Shown piece by piece: positions 7,767-18,331 of a DNA stretch of 64,000 bases. Within the stretch, counting starts at the first letter, position 1. Every line of letters starts with the position of its first letter. Position numbers and translations under genes: made by a program. The DNA is from JALYXV01 sp963733505. Its GTDB lineage: Bacteria > Actinomycetota > Acidimicrobiia > Acidimicrobiales > Palsa-688. The notes beneath the pieces were generated by a model. That model saw nothing but the letters and a program-made list of their open reading frames with translations, was not told the DNA's origin and did no database searches. The stretch lies in assembly GCA_963733505.1 (NCBI GenBank), contig CAVTDW010000028.1, forward strand, positions 62,001-126,000. The letters are read 5' to 3'.

Positions 7767-8773
7767 GTCGGACTCCTCATGTTGCGTTCGTGTGGCCGGG
7801 AGTCGAAGTCGCCGACGCCGACTTGGGTTCCGCTGAAGGCGCGGCCGCCGAGGTCGCCGCTGCCGAGGTCGCGCGCTGCCGAGGTCGCCGCTGCCGAGGT
7901 CGCCGCTGCCGAGGTCGGCGCCGCCGAAGTGGGTTCTGCCCACGTCAAGGATCCGGACCTGTCGAGCGTGAGCACGCTAGCTCCGGCCAGGCATACCGGC
8001 GATGACCAGCGTGGCGCGTAGATGTCCGCCCAGTGGGCCGTGAGGCTGACCGTCTCGCGGGATTCGTTCCAGCTGAGACAAGGCAGCCGGCGCCAGGACT
8101 CGGGCTCCACCAGCGTGACCTGGTAACCCGACAGCAGCGCGAACGGAACCGTGATCCCGTCCATCGCCCGGACCCATCGGGGGAAGTGGGCGGCGGCCGC
8201 CAAAACCTCGGCCGCCGCGGATTCCCGCGAGCGGATGTCGATCGAGCGGACCGGCTTGAGCGGCTGCCAGTGGGCCCCGAGATCGAGTGTGACCCGTCGG
8301 ATGCCCCGCTGGTGGACGATCCCGTGCAGGAGCCGGACCTGCTTGCGCCCCACCAGCGACAGATCCCAGGCCTTCTCGTCCCAGCACCAGGCGTTGGGGT
8401 GCTGGGCGGAAATCACGTCCCAGAGCTCGTCGCACGTGCGGCGCACGTCGTCGAGCTCGTCGTCGCCGGGTAGATACACCGCGAGAACGTCAACCACAAA
8501 GGGGTCATCATGGCGAGTGGGCGTCAGGTCGATGCCGTCGAAGTCGCCACGACCAAAGCCCCACCCACGTTCGGAGTTCCACCGCCGCACGTTGTCCAGC
8601 TGCTCAGTCAGCGAGACGTACATGTCATCGGGCGGTAGCGGCCGCACCCACATCGGACCCGGGACAACGCCCTCAGCGAGGTCGGAGCAAGCCATCTCCA
8701 CCTCCACCGACGCGTCCGTCGCCGCGCCCACCTCCGCCCCCGTCACCGCCGTCGACCCCCCTTGCTCACTCAT
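7763..8773 (-). CDS. Hypothetical protein with C-terminal Thr-Ser-Ala repeat tract
   Basis: A 336-residue protein of unknown family. The body (residues about 45-270) is rich in Trp and Asp (RRWNSERGWGFGRGDFDG, ELWDVISAQHPNAWCWD), with no recognised motif. Near residues 275-310 there is a TSAA-type tract from a 15-bp DNA repeat. The next gene (7395-7766) overlaps by four bases, so the pair forms a two-gene operon facing the flavin reductase gene. No signal peptide or membrane helix is evident. A role cannot be proposed from the sequence. Confidence 0.65.
   Translation of the reverse strand: MSEQGGSTAVTGAEVGAATDASVEVEMACSDLAEGVVPGPMWVRPLPPDDMYVSLTEQLDNVRRWNSERGWGFGRGDFDGIDLTPTRHDDPFVVDVLAVYLPGDDELDDVRRTCDELWDVISAQHPNAWCWDEKAWDLSLVGRKQVRLLHGIVHQRGIRRVTLDLGAHWQPLKPVRSIDIRSRESAAAEVLAAAAHFPRWVRAMDGITVPFALLSGYQVTLVEPESWRRLPCLSWNESRETVSLTAHWADIYAPRWSSPVCLAGASVLTLDRSGSLTWAEPTSAAPTSAAATSAAATSAARDLGSGDLGGRAFSGTQVGVGDFDSRPHERNMRSPT
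7850..7917. repeat. 15-bp tandem repeat (GAGGTCGCCGCTGCC)
   Basis: Four to five imperfect copies of GAGGTCGCCGCTGCC lie inside the 7763-8773 gene. On the minus strand the gene frame reads SAAAT-like units; another minus-strand frame reads ADLGS/GDLGS units resembling pentapeptide repeats. The latter belongs to the upstream extension of the 123-aa gene and is probably not translated. A recent expansion is the simplest reading. Confidence 0.75.
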
Positions 8774-8896
8774 AGCTGCGTCTCCTCTTCCCGCGCGGCA
8801 GGCATCACAAGCACACGATACGACGGCACCGGACGACAGCGGCAGGCGAGGAGCGAGCGTTTAGGACCCCGCCGAGACGGCTACCTTGACGCAAGC

Positions 8897-9472
8897 ATGG
8901 TTGAGTCCCAGCCAGAACAAGCGGAACCGGCGCGACACGACCCCGCCCTCGGGCGAGTCATCATCGACGAAGCCACCCTGCAAGCCCGCATCCGGGAACT
9001 GGGCCAGCAGATCACCAAGGACTACGAAGGACGGGTACCGCTGCTCGTCGGGGTCCTCAAAGGCGCCTTCGTCTTCATGAGCGACCTGGCTCGGGCGATC
9101 GACCTGCCCGTCGAGTTCGACTTCATGGCCGTGGCGTCCTACGGCCGGGCGACGCGCACCAGCGGCGTGGTGCGCATCGTGAAAGACCTGGATCTCGATC
9201 TGACCGACCGTTCCGTACTCGTGGTCGAGGACATCGTCGACTCCGGACTCACCTTGTCGTATCTCCGGAAGAACCTCCTGGCCCGCAACCCGGTCAGCCT
9301 CGAAGTGTGCGCCCTGCTGGTCAAGGAGGGAACGCAACGAGTCGAATCGGACCTGGCCTACACCGGATTTCGCATCCCGCCCGACTTCGTCGTGGGTTAC
9401 GGATTGGATGCCGCGGAGCGCTACCGCAACCTGCCCTACATCTGCGTCTACGAAGGCCCCGCCAGTAGCTGA
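8897..9472 (+). CDS. hpt: Hypoxanthine phosphoribosyltransferase
   Basis: A 191-residue type I phosphoribosyltransferase. The PRPP-binding loop is VLVVEDIVDSGLTL at about residues 112-125, with LLVGVLKGAFVF upstream and PDFVVGYGLD near the C-terminus, typical of HPRT. It salvages hypoxanthine and guanine to IMP and GMP. I chose ATG 8897 because homology starts soon after; an in-frame start at 8762 would run through the divergent promoter region. The neighbour ftsH, 89 bases downstream, is the classical hpt partner. Confidence 0.93.
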   Translation: MVESQPEQAEPARHDPALGRVIIDEATLQARIRELGQQITKDYEGRVPLLVGVLKGAFVFMSDLARAIDLPVEFDFMAVASYGRATRTSGVVRIVKDLDLDLTDRSVLVVEDIVDSGLTLSYLRKNLLARNPVSLEVCALLVKEGTQRVESDLAYTGFRIPPDFVVGYGLDAAERYRNLPYICVYEGPASS

Positions 9473-9561
9473 CGGCGCGTCGCGACGCCCGCGGAAGCGC
9501 CGGAAACACCCGCCCTCGCGCCCTCGGACAAGGCGGCCGTCGCCTGTAGCCTTGCTTGATC

Positions 9562-11486
<1,925 letters not shown>

Positions 11487-11490
<4 letters not shown>

Positions 11491-12122
11491 GCGACACCGG
11501 CCCGTCGCGGCAGTCGGTGGCCGGCAACGGTCACATGGAACCGCCCGCGGTCGACCTCAAACGAATCCAGCGGGCGGTGCGCGAGATCCTCGAAGCCATC
11601 GGCGAGGACCCCGATCGCGACGGGCTGGTCGGCACCCCCGAACGGATCGCCAACATGTACGCCGAGATCTTCTCCGGGTTGCGTGAGGATCCCGGCCGCC
11701 ACCTCAACGTCACCTTCGAGGCGGGGCACGACGAGATGGTGATGGTGAAGGACATCACCTTGTACAGCATCTGCGAGCACCACCTGATCCCCTGGATCGG
11801 CGCCGCCCACGTCGCCTACATCCCGAACGTCGACGGCCGGATCACCGGCCTTTCGAAGCTGGCCCGATTGGTCGACGGGTACTCCCACCGCCCGCAGGTC
11901 CAAGAGCGCCTCACGACGCAGATCGCCGACACGATCGAGCGGGTGCTGGAGCCTCGGGGAGTCCTGGTGGTGGTGGAGGCAGAGCATCTGTGCATGTCGA
12001 TGCGCGGCGTTCGCAAGCCCGGAAGCACCACGGTCACCTCCGCGGTGCGGGGTTTGTTCCGTGACAACGAGCCCACGCGGCTCGAGGCCATGAGTCTCAT
12101 CTTCGCCCGCCGGCCTCGCTAA
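11487..12122 (+). CDS. folE: GTP cyclohydrolase I
   Basis: A 211-residue type IA enzyme making dihydroneopterin triphosphate from GTP, the first step of folate synthesis. Zinc ligands are visible in SICEHHLIPW and in the later HLCMSMRGV; the C-terminal SAVRGLF is also typical. The first 20 residues are unstructured and poorly conserved. Its start overlaps the ftsH stop by ATGA. It is the first gene of a folate block (folE, then folP, folB and folK within 3 kb). Confidence 0.95.
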
Positions 12123-12222
12123 CCGCTCCTCCCCGCCCACCGGCGCGATTCCCGCCCCAAGCTGCGGTTTTCCCCCCTCTGACCCCGCAGTGCCATCGCC
12201 GCCCCAAGTAGCCTGACGCGCA

Positions 12223-13015
12223 ATGACCCTGGTAATGGGCGTGCTCAACGTCACGCCCGACTCGTTCTCCGATGGCGGCAGGTGGTTCGACCACGACGCG
12301 GCGGTCGCCCGCGGGCTCGAGATGGTCGCTCAGGGAGCCGACGTGGTCGATGTCGGAGGCGAGTCCACGCGGCCCGGCGCCGGAGAAGTGAGCGAAGGCG
12401 GAGGAGCGGCGCCGGATCCTGCCGGTCGTGGCGGCGCTGGCACCGGTCGTGCGGGTCTCGGTCGACACCCGCAAGGCGTCGGTGGCCGAGGCGGCCATCG
12501 AAGCCGGGGCGACGCTCATCAATGACGTCTCGTCGATGCTGTGGCCCGTGGCCGCCCGCGCCCGAGTCGGGTGGATCGCGATGCACATGCTGGGCGAGCC
12601 GAGGACCATGCAAGACGCCCCGCACTACGACGATGTCGTGACTGAGGTGTGCGACTTCCTGGCCGAGCGCGTCCGCGCCGCCGAGGCCGAAGGCGTCGAA
12701 GAGATTTGGGTCGATCCGGGCATCGGGTTCGGCAAGACGATGAATCACAACCTGCAGTTGTTGCACCACCTCGATCGGTTGGTCGCCCTGGGGCGCCCGG
12801 TGCTGGTCGCCACCAGCCGGAAGGCCTTCATCGGCCGCCTGGCGGCGGGACCCGGTGAGCCGGCGGCACCGATTGAGGAGCGGCTGGCGGGTTCGCTCGC
12901 CACCGCCGTGTGGGCGGTCGCCCACGGGGCTGCGATGGTCCGGGTCCACGACGTGGCCGAGACCGTGGAGGCCGTGCGCCTGATGACCCTCGACCCCGAG
13001 TTGGCGGCGGCGTGA
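12223..13015 (+). CDS. folP: Dihydropteroate synthase, interrupted by one frameshift
   Basis: Two overlapping frames together give a full DHPS of about 264 residues. Frame one (from ATG 12223) carries VMGVLNVTPDSFSDGG and GGESTRPGA; frame two carries VSVDTRKASVAEAA, WVDPGIGFGKT, ATSRKAFIGRL and the final RVHDV. The reading must shift by one base near 12391-12400 (in AGCGAAGGCG), as if one base were inserted. Total length is 3n+1, consistent with a single error. The enzyme condenses p-aminobenzoate with hydroxymethyldihydropterin diphosphate and is the sulfonamide target. A one-base sequencing error is likelier than loss of this gene. Confidence 0.88.
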
Positions 13016-13938
13016 AAGGGAAGTGGGCCAAGGGCATCGCCCCGCGGTTCTTCGCTTGGATCATCAAGGATCAGCTTGCAGTGAGCGAGCGCCCGGGAGG
13101 GTATGCCCGCAACCATCGCCGGGTGCGCCGCCAGGAGGAGATCTTGTGGCTGCGGGGCGAGGGGTTCACCCGAGTGGTATCGCTGCTCACGTCGCCCCAC
13201 AACCTGCATGCCTACGACGAGCTCAACATGGCGTGGGCGCAGGTGCCGTTCGGCCCCCAGGACGATCCGTCGTTGGTCCTGCCCGATCTGTACGCCCAGC
13301 TCCGCGACTGGATGGGGTCGGGGGAGCGGCTGCTGCTCCATCAGGAGGAACTGAGCGACCGGCTGATGGGCGTGGTGGCGGGGTATCTGCGGTGGTCGGG
13401 ATTGGTACCCGACGGTCCGCAGGCAATCACGGTGGTCGAGCGAATCATGCATCGTCAGATGGGTCCCGACGGTCGGGTGCTGGTGGCCATGGCACCGCAG
13501 CTCTCTGGTGCCGGGCGCTGCGGCGGCGGTCCCGCCACGGTCCGGGCCCGGATGAGCGAGGACGAGCCACCGCGAACACGGAACTCCGCGAGCGCCCCGG
13601 CGGCGGCGGACGTGGACCGCCCCGAAGCCGCTGACGGGCTCAGGGCTGACCCCGGCCCGGACCCGGACGCCGACGCAGCCCGCGTCGATGCCGAAGTCGA
13701 ATCGCCCCCGGATGCCACTACTGCCGACGCACCCGGCCGGGCCCGGGCCCGTTGCCGAGGCCGACCCAGCACCCGAGCCCGACCCAGGGCCCGAGCCGGA
13801 CCCAGGACCCGAGCCCGACCCAGGGCCCGAGCCCGACCCAGGGCCCGGGCCGGTCGCCGACCCTGCACCCGAGCCCCAGCCCGCCCACGGACCCGACCCG
13901 TTGACCCCGACCACGGCCACGCCGACCCGAGCCCTTGA
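13012..13938 (+). CDS. Dual-specificity-phosphatase-like protein lacking the catalytic Cys, with repeat tail
   Basis: GTG 13012 overlaps the folP stop (GTGA). Residues about 1-170 resemble a cysteine phosphatase fold: EEILWLRGEGFTRVVSLL, then PDLYAQLRDWMGSGERLLLH followed by QEELSDRLMGVVAGYL. The expected HCx5R signature reads HQx5R: the Arg is kept but the nucleophilic Cys is Gln, so it is probably inactive. The tail enters an 18-bp repeat region. As written it becomes Arg-rich and stops at 13938; in the next frame the repeats read EPDPGP, and returning to the first frame after about 13939 gives an acidic end with a stop at 14028 that overlaps the folB start. Two compensating frameshifts are therefore likely. 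Confidence 0.65.
   Translation: MKGKWAKGIAPRFFAWIIKDQLAVSERPGGYARNHRRVRRQEEILWLRGEGFTRVVSLLTSPHNLHAYDELNMAWAQVPFGPQDDPSLVLPDLYAQLRDWMGSGERLLLHQEELSDRLMGVVAGYLRWSGLVPDGPQAITVVERIMHRQMGPDGRVLVAMAPQLSGAGRCGGGPATVRARMSEDEPPRTRNSASAPAAADVDRPEAADGLRADPGPDPDADAARVDAEVESPPDATTADAPGRARARCRGRPSTRARPRARAGPRTRARPRARARPRARAGRRPCTRAPARPRTRPVDPDHGHADPSP
13771..13850. repeat. 18-bp tandem repeat (CCCGAGCCCGACCCAGGG)
   Basis: About four copies of CCCGAGCCCGACCCAGGG lie in tandem in the 3' part of the gene before folB. One frame reads EPDPGP units, another reads Arg-rich units. Repeats like this are prone to real slippage and to assembly error, which bears on where the host gene really ends. Confidence 0.85.
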
Positions 13939-14024
13939 CCCCGACCACGGCCCGACCCCGACCCCGTTGACCCCGACGGCGACACCCAGGTCGACGCCGC
14001 TGACGAGATCGATGTCAGTCGCGG

Positions 14025-14429
14025 TTGACGTCCATGCGGGCGCCGTTGGAGACGGTGAGCGAGCGCCCGGCTGACCGCATCGAACTCCGGGGCATCCGCG
14101 CCCTCGGGGTCCACGGCGTGTTGCCCGAGGAACAACAACGGGCCCAGCCCTTCGCCATCGATCTCGACCTCACGGTCGATCTCCGGGCGGCGGGCGCCAG
14201 CGACGACCTGTCCGACACCATCCACTACGGAGACGTCGCCGACGCCGTCGTGGCGGAGGTGGCGGGCCCATCGGCCGCCCTCCTCGAACGGCTGGCAGAA
14301 CGCATCGCCACCCGCGTCCTCACCGTCGCCGGAGGTCGAGCGACTTCGGTCACCGTGACCGTGCACAAGCTGCGCCCCCCAGTAGCGGTCGACCTGGCCT
14401 CGGCCGGCGTGCGCGTGACGCGCCCGTAA
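14025..14429 (+). CDS. folB: Dihydroneopterin aldolase
   Basis: The body reads DRIELRGIRALGVHGVLPEE and later TIHYGDVADAV, typical of FolB, which forms an octameric tunnel-fold enzyme converting dihydroneopterin to hydroxymethyldihydropterin and glycolaldehyde. Start choice is uncertain: TTG 14025 would overlap an upstream stop at 14028 (TTGA), like other junctions here; ATG 14034 and GTG 14055 are alternatives, the last having GGAG close upstream. Homology begins at about residue 17 of the longest form. folK follows after 65 bases. Confidence 0.9.
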   Translation: MTSMRAPLETVSERPADRIELRGIRALGVHGVLPEEQQRAQPFAIDLDLTVDLRAAGASDDLSDTIHYGDVADAVVAEVAGPSAALLERLAERIATRVLTVAGGRATSVTVTVHKLRPPVAVDLASAGVRVTRP

Positions 14430-14494
14430 CACCTCGACGACTTTTGGTGACCTGCCCTGCGGTGGTGGATACTTCGCTCAAAGAAAAGGTGAAC

Positions 14495-14947
14495 ATGACC
14501 GTACGGGCCTTCTTGGGGCTGGGCTCAAATCTCGGCGATCGATGGCAGCACCTCCGCACGGCCACCGCCAACTTTCCCGACCTGATCCGGATCTCGCCTG
14601 TCTACGAGACCGACCCGGTCGGGCCGCCCGGACAGGGCCCCTACCTCAACTGCGTCGTCGAGCTGTCGACCGATCGGTCGCCGCGCCAGCTGCTGGCCAC
14701 GGCGAAGGCCGCCGAGGAAGCCGCGGGTCGGGTCCGCACCGTCCGTTGGGGGCCTCGCACCCTCGATGTCGACGTGCTGATCGTGGGCGACGAGTTCGTG
14801 AACGACGCCGACCTGACGGTGCCCCATCCCCGCCTCTGGGACCGGCCCTTCGTCATCATCCCCCTCGCCGATCTGGCGCCTGATCTGGTTGGGGACCGAC
14901 GGCCCGACCCGGAGGCATCCGGTGTCCGCTGGGCCGGTATCCTCTAG
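14495..14947 (+). CDS. folK: 2-amino-4-hydroxy-6-hydroxymethyldihydropteridine diphosphokinase
   Basis: A 150-residue HPPK. It starts MTVRAFLGLGSNLGDR, and has ISPVYETDPVG and the catalytic loop RWGPRTLDVDVLIVGD with the two magnesium-binding aspartates. PHPRLWDRPFV is also conserved. ATG 14495 sits after AAAGGTGAAC; a longer in-frame start at 14444 adds only non-homologous residues. The enzyme transfers pyrophosphate from ATP to the pterin made by FolB, giving the substrate of FolP. Confidence 0.94.
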   Translation: MTVRAFLGLGSNLGDRWQHLRTATANFPDLIRISPVYETDPVGPPGQGPYLNCVVELSTDRSPRQLLATAKAAEEAAGRVRTVRWGPRTLDVDVLIVGDEFVNDADLTVPHPRLWDRPFVIIPLADLAPDLVGDRRPDPEASGVRWAGIL

Positions 14948-15049
14948 GCCGCACGAACGGCACCCATCTCCAGTGGGGCCGGAACGTCAGAGAGGTGGAG
15001 CGTTGCCGAGGATTCGCAGGGGGCCTCGAGCCGGCGTGGTTCCGAACAC

Positions 15050-15900
15050 ATGACCCTCGCCGTCCTCGACCGCCGCGACGCCTTTCGCAAGGCGCTCGAC
15101 GCCGAACGGGCGTCCGGTCGCCGCATCGGCCTGGTCCCGACCATGGGATCGCTCCACGCCGGTCACACCTCGCTGATGCAACGTGCGGCGTCGGAGTGCG
15201 ATGTCGTGGTGGCCACGCTGTTTGTGAACCCGCTGCAGTTCGGGCCGACGGAGGACCTGTCGACCTACCCGCGCGATCGCCGACCGCGATCGTGCCATGG
15301 CCGAGGCCGCGGGGGTGGCCTACCTGTTCGCGCCCACCCAGGCCGAGATGTTCCCCGACGAGCCGGCCACCGTGGTCAGCGTCGTATCGCTGGCCGACGT
15401 CCTGGAAGGGGCGATCCGCCCCGGCCACTTCGACGGTGTGGCGACGATCGTGACCAAGCTGCTGTCGCTCGCCGGCGCGTGCCGGGCCTACTTCGGCGAG
15501 AAGGACTACCAGCAGCTGGCGATCGTTCGCCGCCTGACCGCCGACCTGTCGTTGGCCGCCGAGATCGTCGGTTGTCCGACGGTGCGGGCGTCCGACGGTC
15601 TCGCCTTGTCGAGCCGCAACGCCTACCTGACCCCTGAGGAACGGGCCGTCGCCCCCACGCTGTACCGGGCCCTCCAGCTGCGCCGCTGCGGCGGCGACAG
15701 ACACAAGCGACGCCGACGAGCTTCGCGCCCTCATGTCCGCCACGGTCGCGGCCCAGCCTGCGCTGCAACTCCAGTACGCCGAGGTGGCCGACGCCGCCGA
15801 CCTTTCGCCCCTCACGACCCTTGACCGCGACGCCCGCCTCCTCATCGCCGCCCGCCTCGGTCGCACCCGGCTGATCGACAACCTGGCCGTACGCCGTTGA
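15050..15900 (+). CDS. panC: Pantothenate synthetase, interrupted by two frameshifts
   Basis: Three frames join into one PanC of about 283 residues. Frame one has GLVPTMGSLHAGH and TLFVNPLQFGP. Frame two has VATIVTKLL, YFGEKDYQQLAIVRRL and GLALSSRNAYLTPEER. Frame three has ALQLQYAEVAD, LIAARLGRTRLIDN and the stop at 15898-15900. Shifts are needed near 15272-15282 and near 15675-15700, each equivalent to one inserted (or two lost) bases; total length is 3n+2. The enzyme joins pantoate to beta-alanine. Its end overlaps the nadB start (TTGA). Sequencing error is likely, but two shifts in one gene leave real decay possible. Confidence 0.85.
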
Positions 15901-17486
15901 CGACCGTTGCGCCCCTCGACCTGCTGATCTGCGGGAGTGGTGTCGCCGGCCTGTCCGCCGCCATCCGGGCCGCGGCCAGCCCGGTCAACCAAGGCATGCG
16001 CGTCGGCGTGCTCTCCAAGGCGGAGCTGGTGCAGACCGCCACCCGCTGGGCCCAAGGCGGCGTCGCCGCGGTCCTGGACGGCGACGAGGACTCGACCGAC
16101 CTCCACATGGCCGACACGTTGCGGGCCGGCGCCGGGACTCTGCGACCGCGACGCCGTCCGGGTCCTGGTCGAGGAAGGTCCGGGCCGGGTCAACGAGCTC
16201 ATCGCCCTCGGGGCGGTGTTCGACCGCGACGACGGCGGCACGTTGCTGCTGGCCCGTGAGGGCGGTCACTCCATGGCGCGGGTCGTACACGCCGGGGGCG
16301 CGGCGACCGGCGCCGAGATCGAACGGGCCCTGGTCGATGCCGTCCGGCGCACCGCGGCCGCAGTGCTCGAAGGCTGGTTCGCCCTCGAGTTGATCACCGA
16401 GGGCGGCCGCTGCCGGGGCGTCCGGGCCCTGGCGCCCGACGGAACCGTCAACGAGGTCCGGGCCGAGCACACGCTGCTGGCGACGGGTGGCGCGGGCCAG
16501 TTGTTCAGCGTGACCACCAATCCCAGCCAGTCGACCGGCGACGGCCTGGCCATGGCGCTGCTGGGCGGGGTGGCGGTCGCCGACGTCGAGTTCATGCAGT
16601 TCCACCCCACGGCGCTGCACCACCCGGCCATGCCCCGCCCCCTGCTGTCCGAGGCCCTGCGCGGTCACGGCGCCCTCATCCGCGACGCCGCCGGCGACCG
16701 CTTCATCGACGAACTCCTGCCCCGTGACCTGGTGAGCCGGGCCATGACCGCCCGCATGCTCGAACAGGGGGTCGAACACCTCTGGCTCGATGCCACCGGC
16801 CTCGACTCCTTCGACGACCGCTTTCCGACCATCGCCGCCAGCGTGCGCGCCGCCGGGCTCGACCCGACCAGCGAGTGGCTCCCGATTGCCCCGGCGGCCC
16901 ACTACCTGTCAGGTGGCATCGTTACCGACCTCGACGGCGCCACCGCCCTGCCCGGCCTCTGGGCCTGCGGTGAAGTGGCGTGCACCGGCGTCCACGGCGC
17001 CAATCGCCTGGCCTCGAACTCGCTGCTCGAAGGCATGGTCTGGGCGCCCCGGGTGGTCGAAGCGATCGAGCGGGAAAAAGGGGGCCCGACGCCACCGGAG
17101 CGATGCGTCCCCTCCTCAGCGGCGCGCCCCGCCCCGGCGTCATCTGGGCCAGCTCCCTCAACGTGGATCGACCGCCCTTCGCCTCGGCCCCGCAACCGGC
17201 CGCCGACCACACCAAGCTCCGTGACCAGCTGCAGCGGGCCATGACGGCCGGGGCGGGTGGGTTGCGCAGCGCCCAGTCGCTGGCCGAAACCGACCGCAGC
17301 GTCGTGAGCGTCGCCACTGCGGCGGGGCCGCTGGCGCCCCCCGAGCTGCGAAACCTGCTCGTCGTTGCCCGGGCCCTCCTCACCGCGGCCGCCGCCCGTG
17401 AGGAGAGCCGGGGGTGCCATGTGCGCTCCGACTTTCCTGAGACCCGGTCCCCCTTTTCCCACCGTTTCGTCCTGCGGATGCGATGA
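15897..17486 (+). CDS. nadB: L-aspartate oxidase, interrupted by two compensating frameshifts
   Basis: Three segments make a full FAD enzyme of about 529 residues. The start is TTG 15897; LLICGSGVAGLSAA binds FAD and TRWAQGGVAAVL follows. A one-base insertion near 16137-16142 moves to the frame with FHPTALHHP and ACTGVHGANRLASNSLLEG. A one-base loss in the AAAAAGGGGG run at 17074-17083 moves to the last frame, which ends with REESRGCHVRSDFPE and a stop at 17484-17486 overlapping nadC. Net length is a multiple of three. The enzyme oxidises aspartate to iminoaspartate for quinolinate synthesis. nadA is not visible here. Confidence 0.87.
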
Positions 17487-18325
17487 CCTGGATCGACCCG
17501 CCGGTGGCAGCCGTGCGCGACGTCGTGGCCCGGGCGCTGGCCGAGGACCTCGGCCCGCTGGGCGACCTGACCGCCGCCCTCGTGCCGGACGACGCCATCG
17601 CCCGGGCGGAGTTCGTGGCCCGCGGCGACGGCGTGGTCGCGGGACGGCTGTGCGTGCTGGCCACCTTCGCCGCCGTCGACCCCGCAGTGGCCGTCGAATG
17701 GCGGCTGCCCGACGGGCTGGAGGTGCGCCCGGGCGAGGTGATCGGCGTGGTGGAAGGCCCGTTGGCGAGCATCCTCACGGCCGAGCGCACCGCCCTCAAC
17801 CTGCTCGGGCGCCTGTCGGGCATCGCCACCTTGACCCGGGCCTACGTGCGCGCCGCCCAGGGCAACGCCCGCATCCGCGACACTCGCAAGACCACGCCCG
17901 GGTTGCGGGCCCTGGAGAAGGCGGCGGTGCGGGCCGGGGGCGGTGCCAACCACCGCGGCTCGCTGTCGGACGGCATCTTGATCAAGGACAACCACCTGGC
18001 GGGGATGACGATCACCCAGGCGGTCCGCCGGGCTCGGCGGCGTTGGCCGGGCCAACTGGTGGAGGTCGAGTGCGACACCTCCGAGCAGTTGGCCGAGGCG
18101 CTCGACGCGGGCGCCGACATGGTCCTGCTCGACAACATGGGCCCCGAGGAGGTGGCGGCCGCCGCCGCCTTGGTCGCCGGGCGCTGCCCGATCGAGGTGT
18201 CGGGAGGCGTGACCTTGGACCGTGTGGCCGCCTACGCGGCCGCGGGCGCGGCGTTCATCTCGGTCGGGGCGCTCACCCACTCGGCCCCGGTGCTCGACAT
18301 CGGCCTCGACCTGGTCGACGGCTGA
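17483..18325 (+). CDS. nadC: Nicotinate-nucleotide diphosphorylase (quinolinate phosphoribosyltransferase)
   Basis: A 280-residue QPRTase. Visible signatures: LTAERTALNLLGRLSGIAT, DTRKTTPGLRALEKAAVRAG, NHRGSLSDGILIKDNH, and VLLDNMGPEE before the phosphate-binding IEVSGGVTLDRV. The reaction turns quinolinate and PRPP into nicotinate mononucleotide. The ATG at 17483 overlaps the nadB stop, and coaX starts seven bases after its end. Confidence 0.95.
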   Translation: MTWIDPPVAAVRDVVARALAEDLGPLGDLTAALVPDDAIARAEFVARGDGVVAGRLCVLATFAAVDPAVAVEWRLPDGLEVRPGEVIGVVEGPLASILTAERTALNLLGRLSGIATLTRAYVRAAQGNARIRDTRKTTPGLRALEKAAVRAGGGANHRGSLSDGILIKDNHLAGMTITQAVRRARRRWPGQLVEVECDTSEQLAEALDAGADMVLLDNMGPEEVAAAAALVAGRCPIEVSGGVTLDRVAAYAAAGAAFISVGALTHSAPVLDIGLDLVDG

Positions 18326-18331
18326 GGCGAC

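Noticed and set aside
7800..7943. Pentapeptide-repeat extension of the 123-aa gene
   Set aside because: ADLGS/GDLGS units come from the 15-bp repeat of the overlapping gene, and a good ribosome-binding site supports the later start at 7766.
15050..17486. Programmed ribosomal frameshifting in panC and nadB
   Set aside because: Shifts differ in direction and site, with no shared slippery heptamer or downstream structure; sequencing error is simpler.
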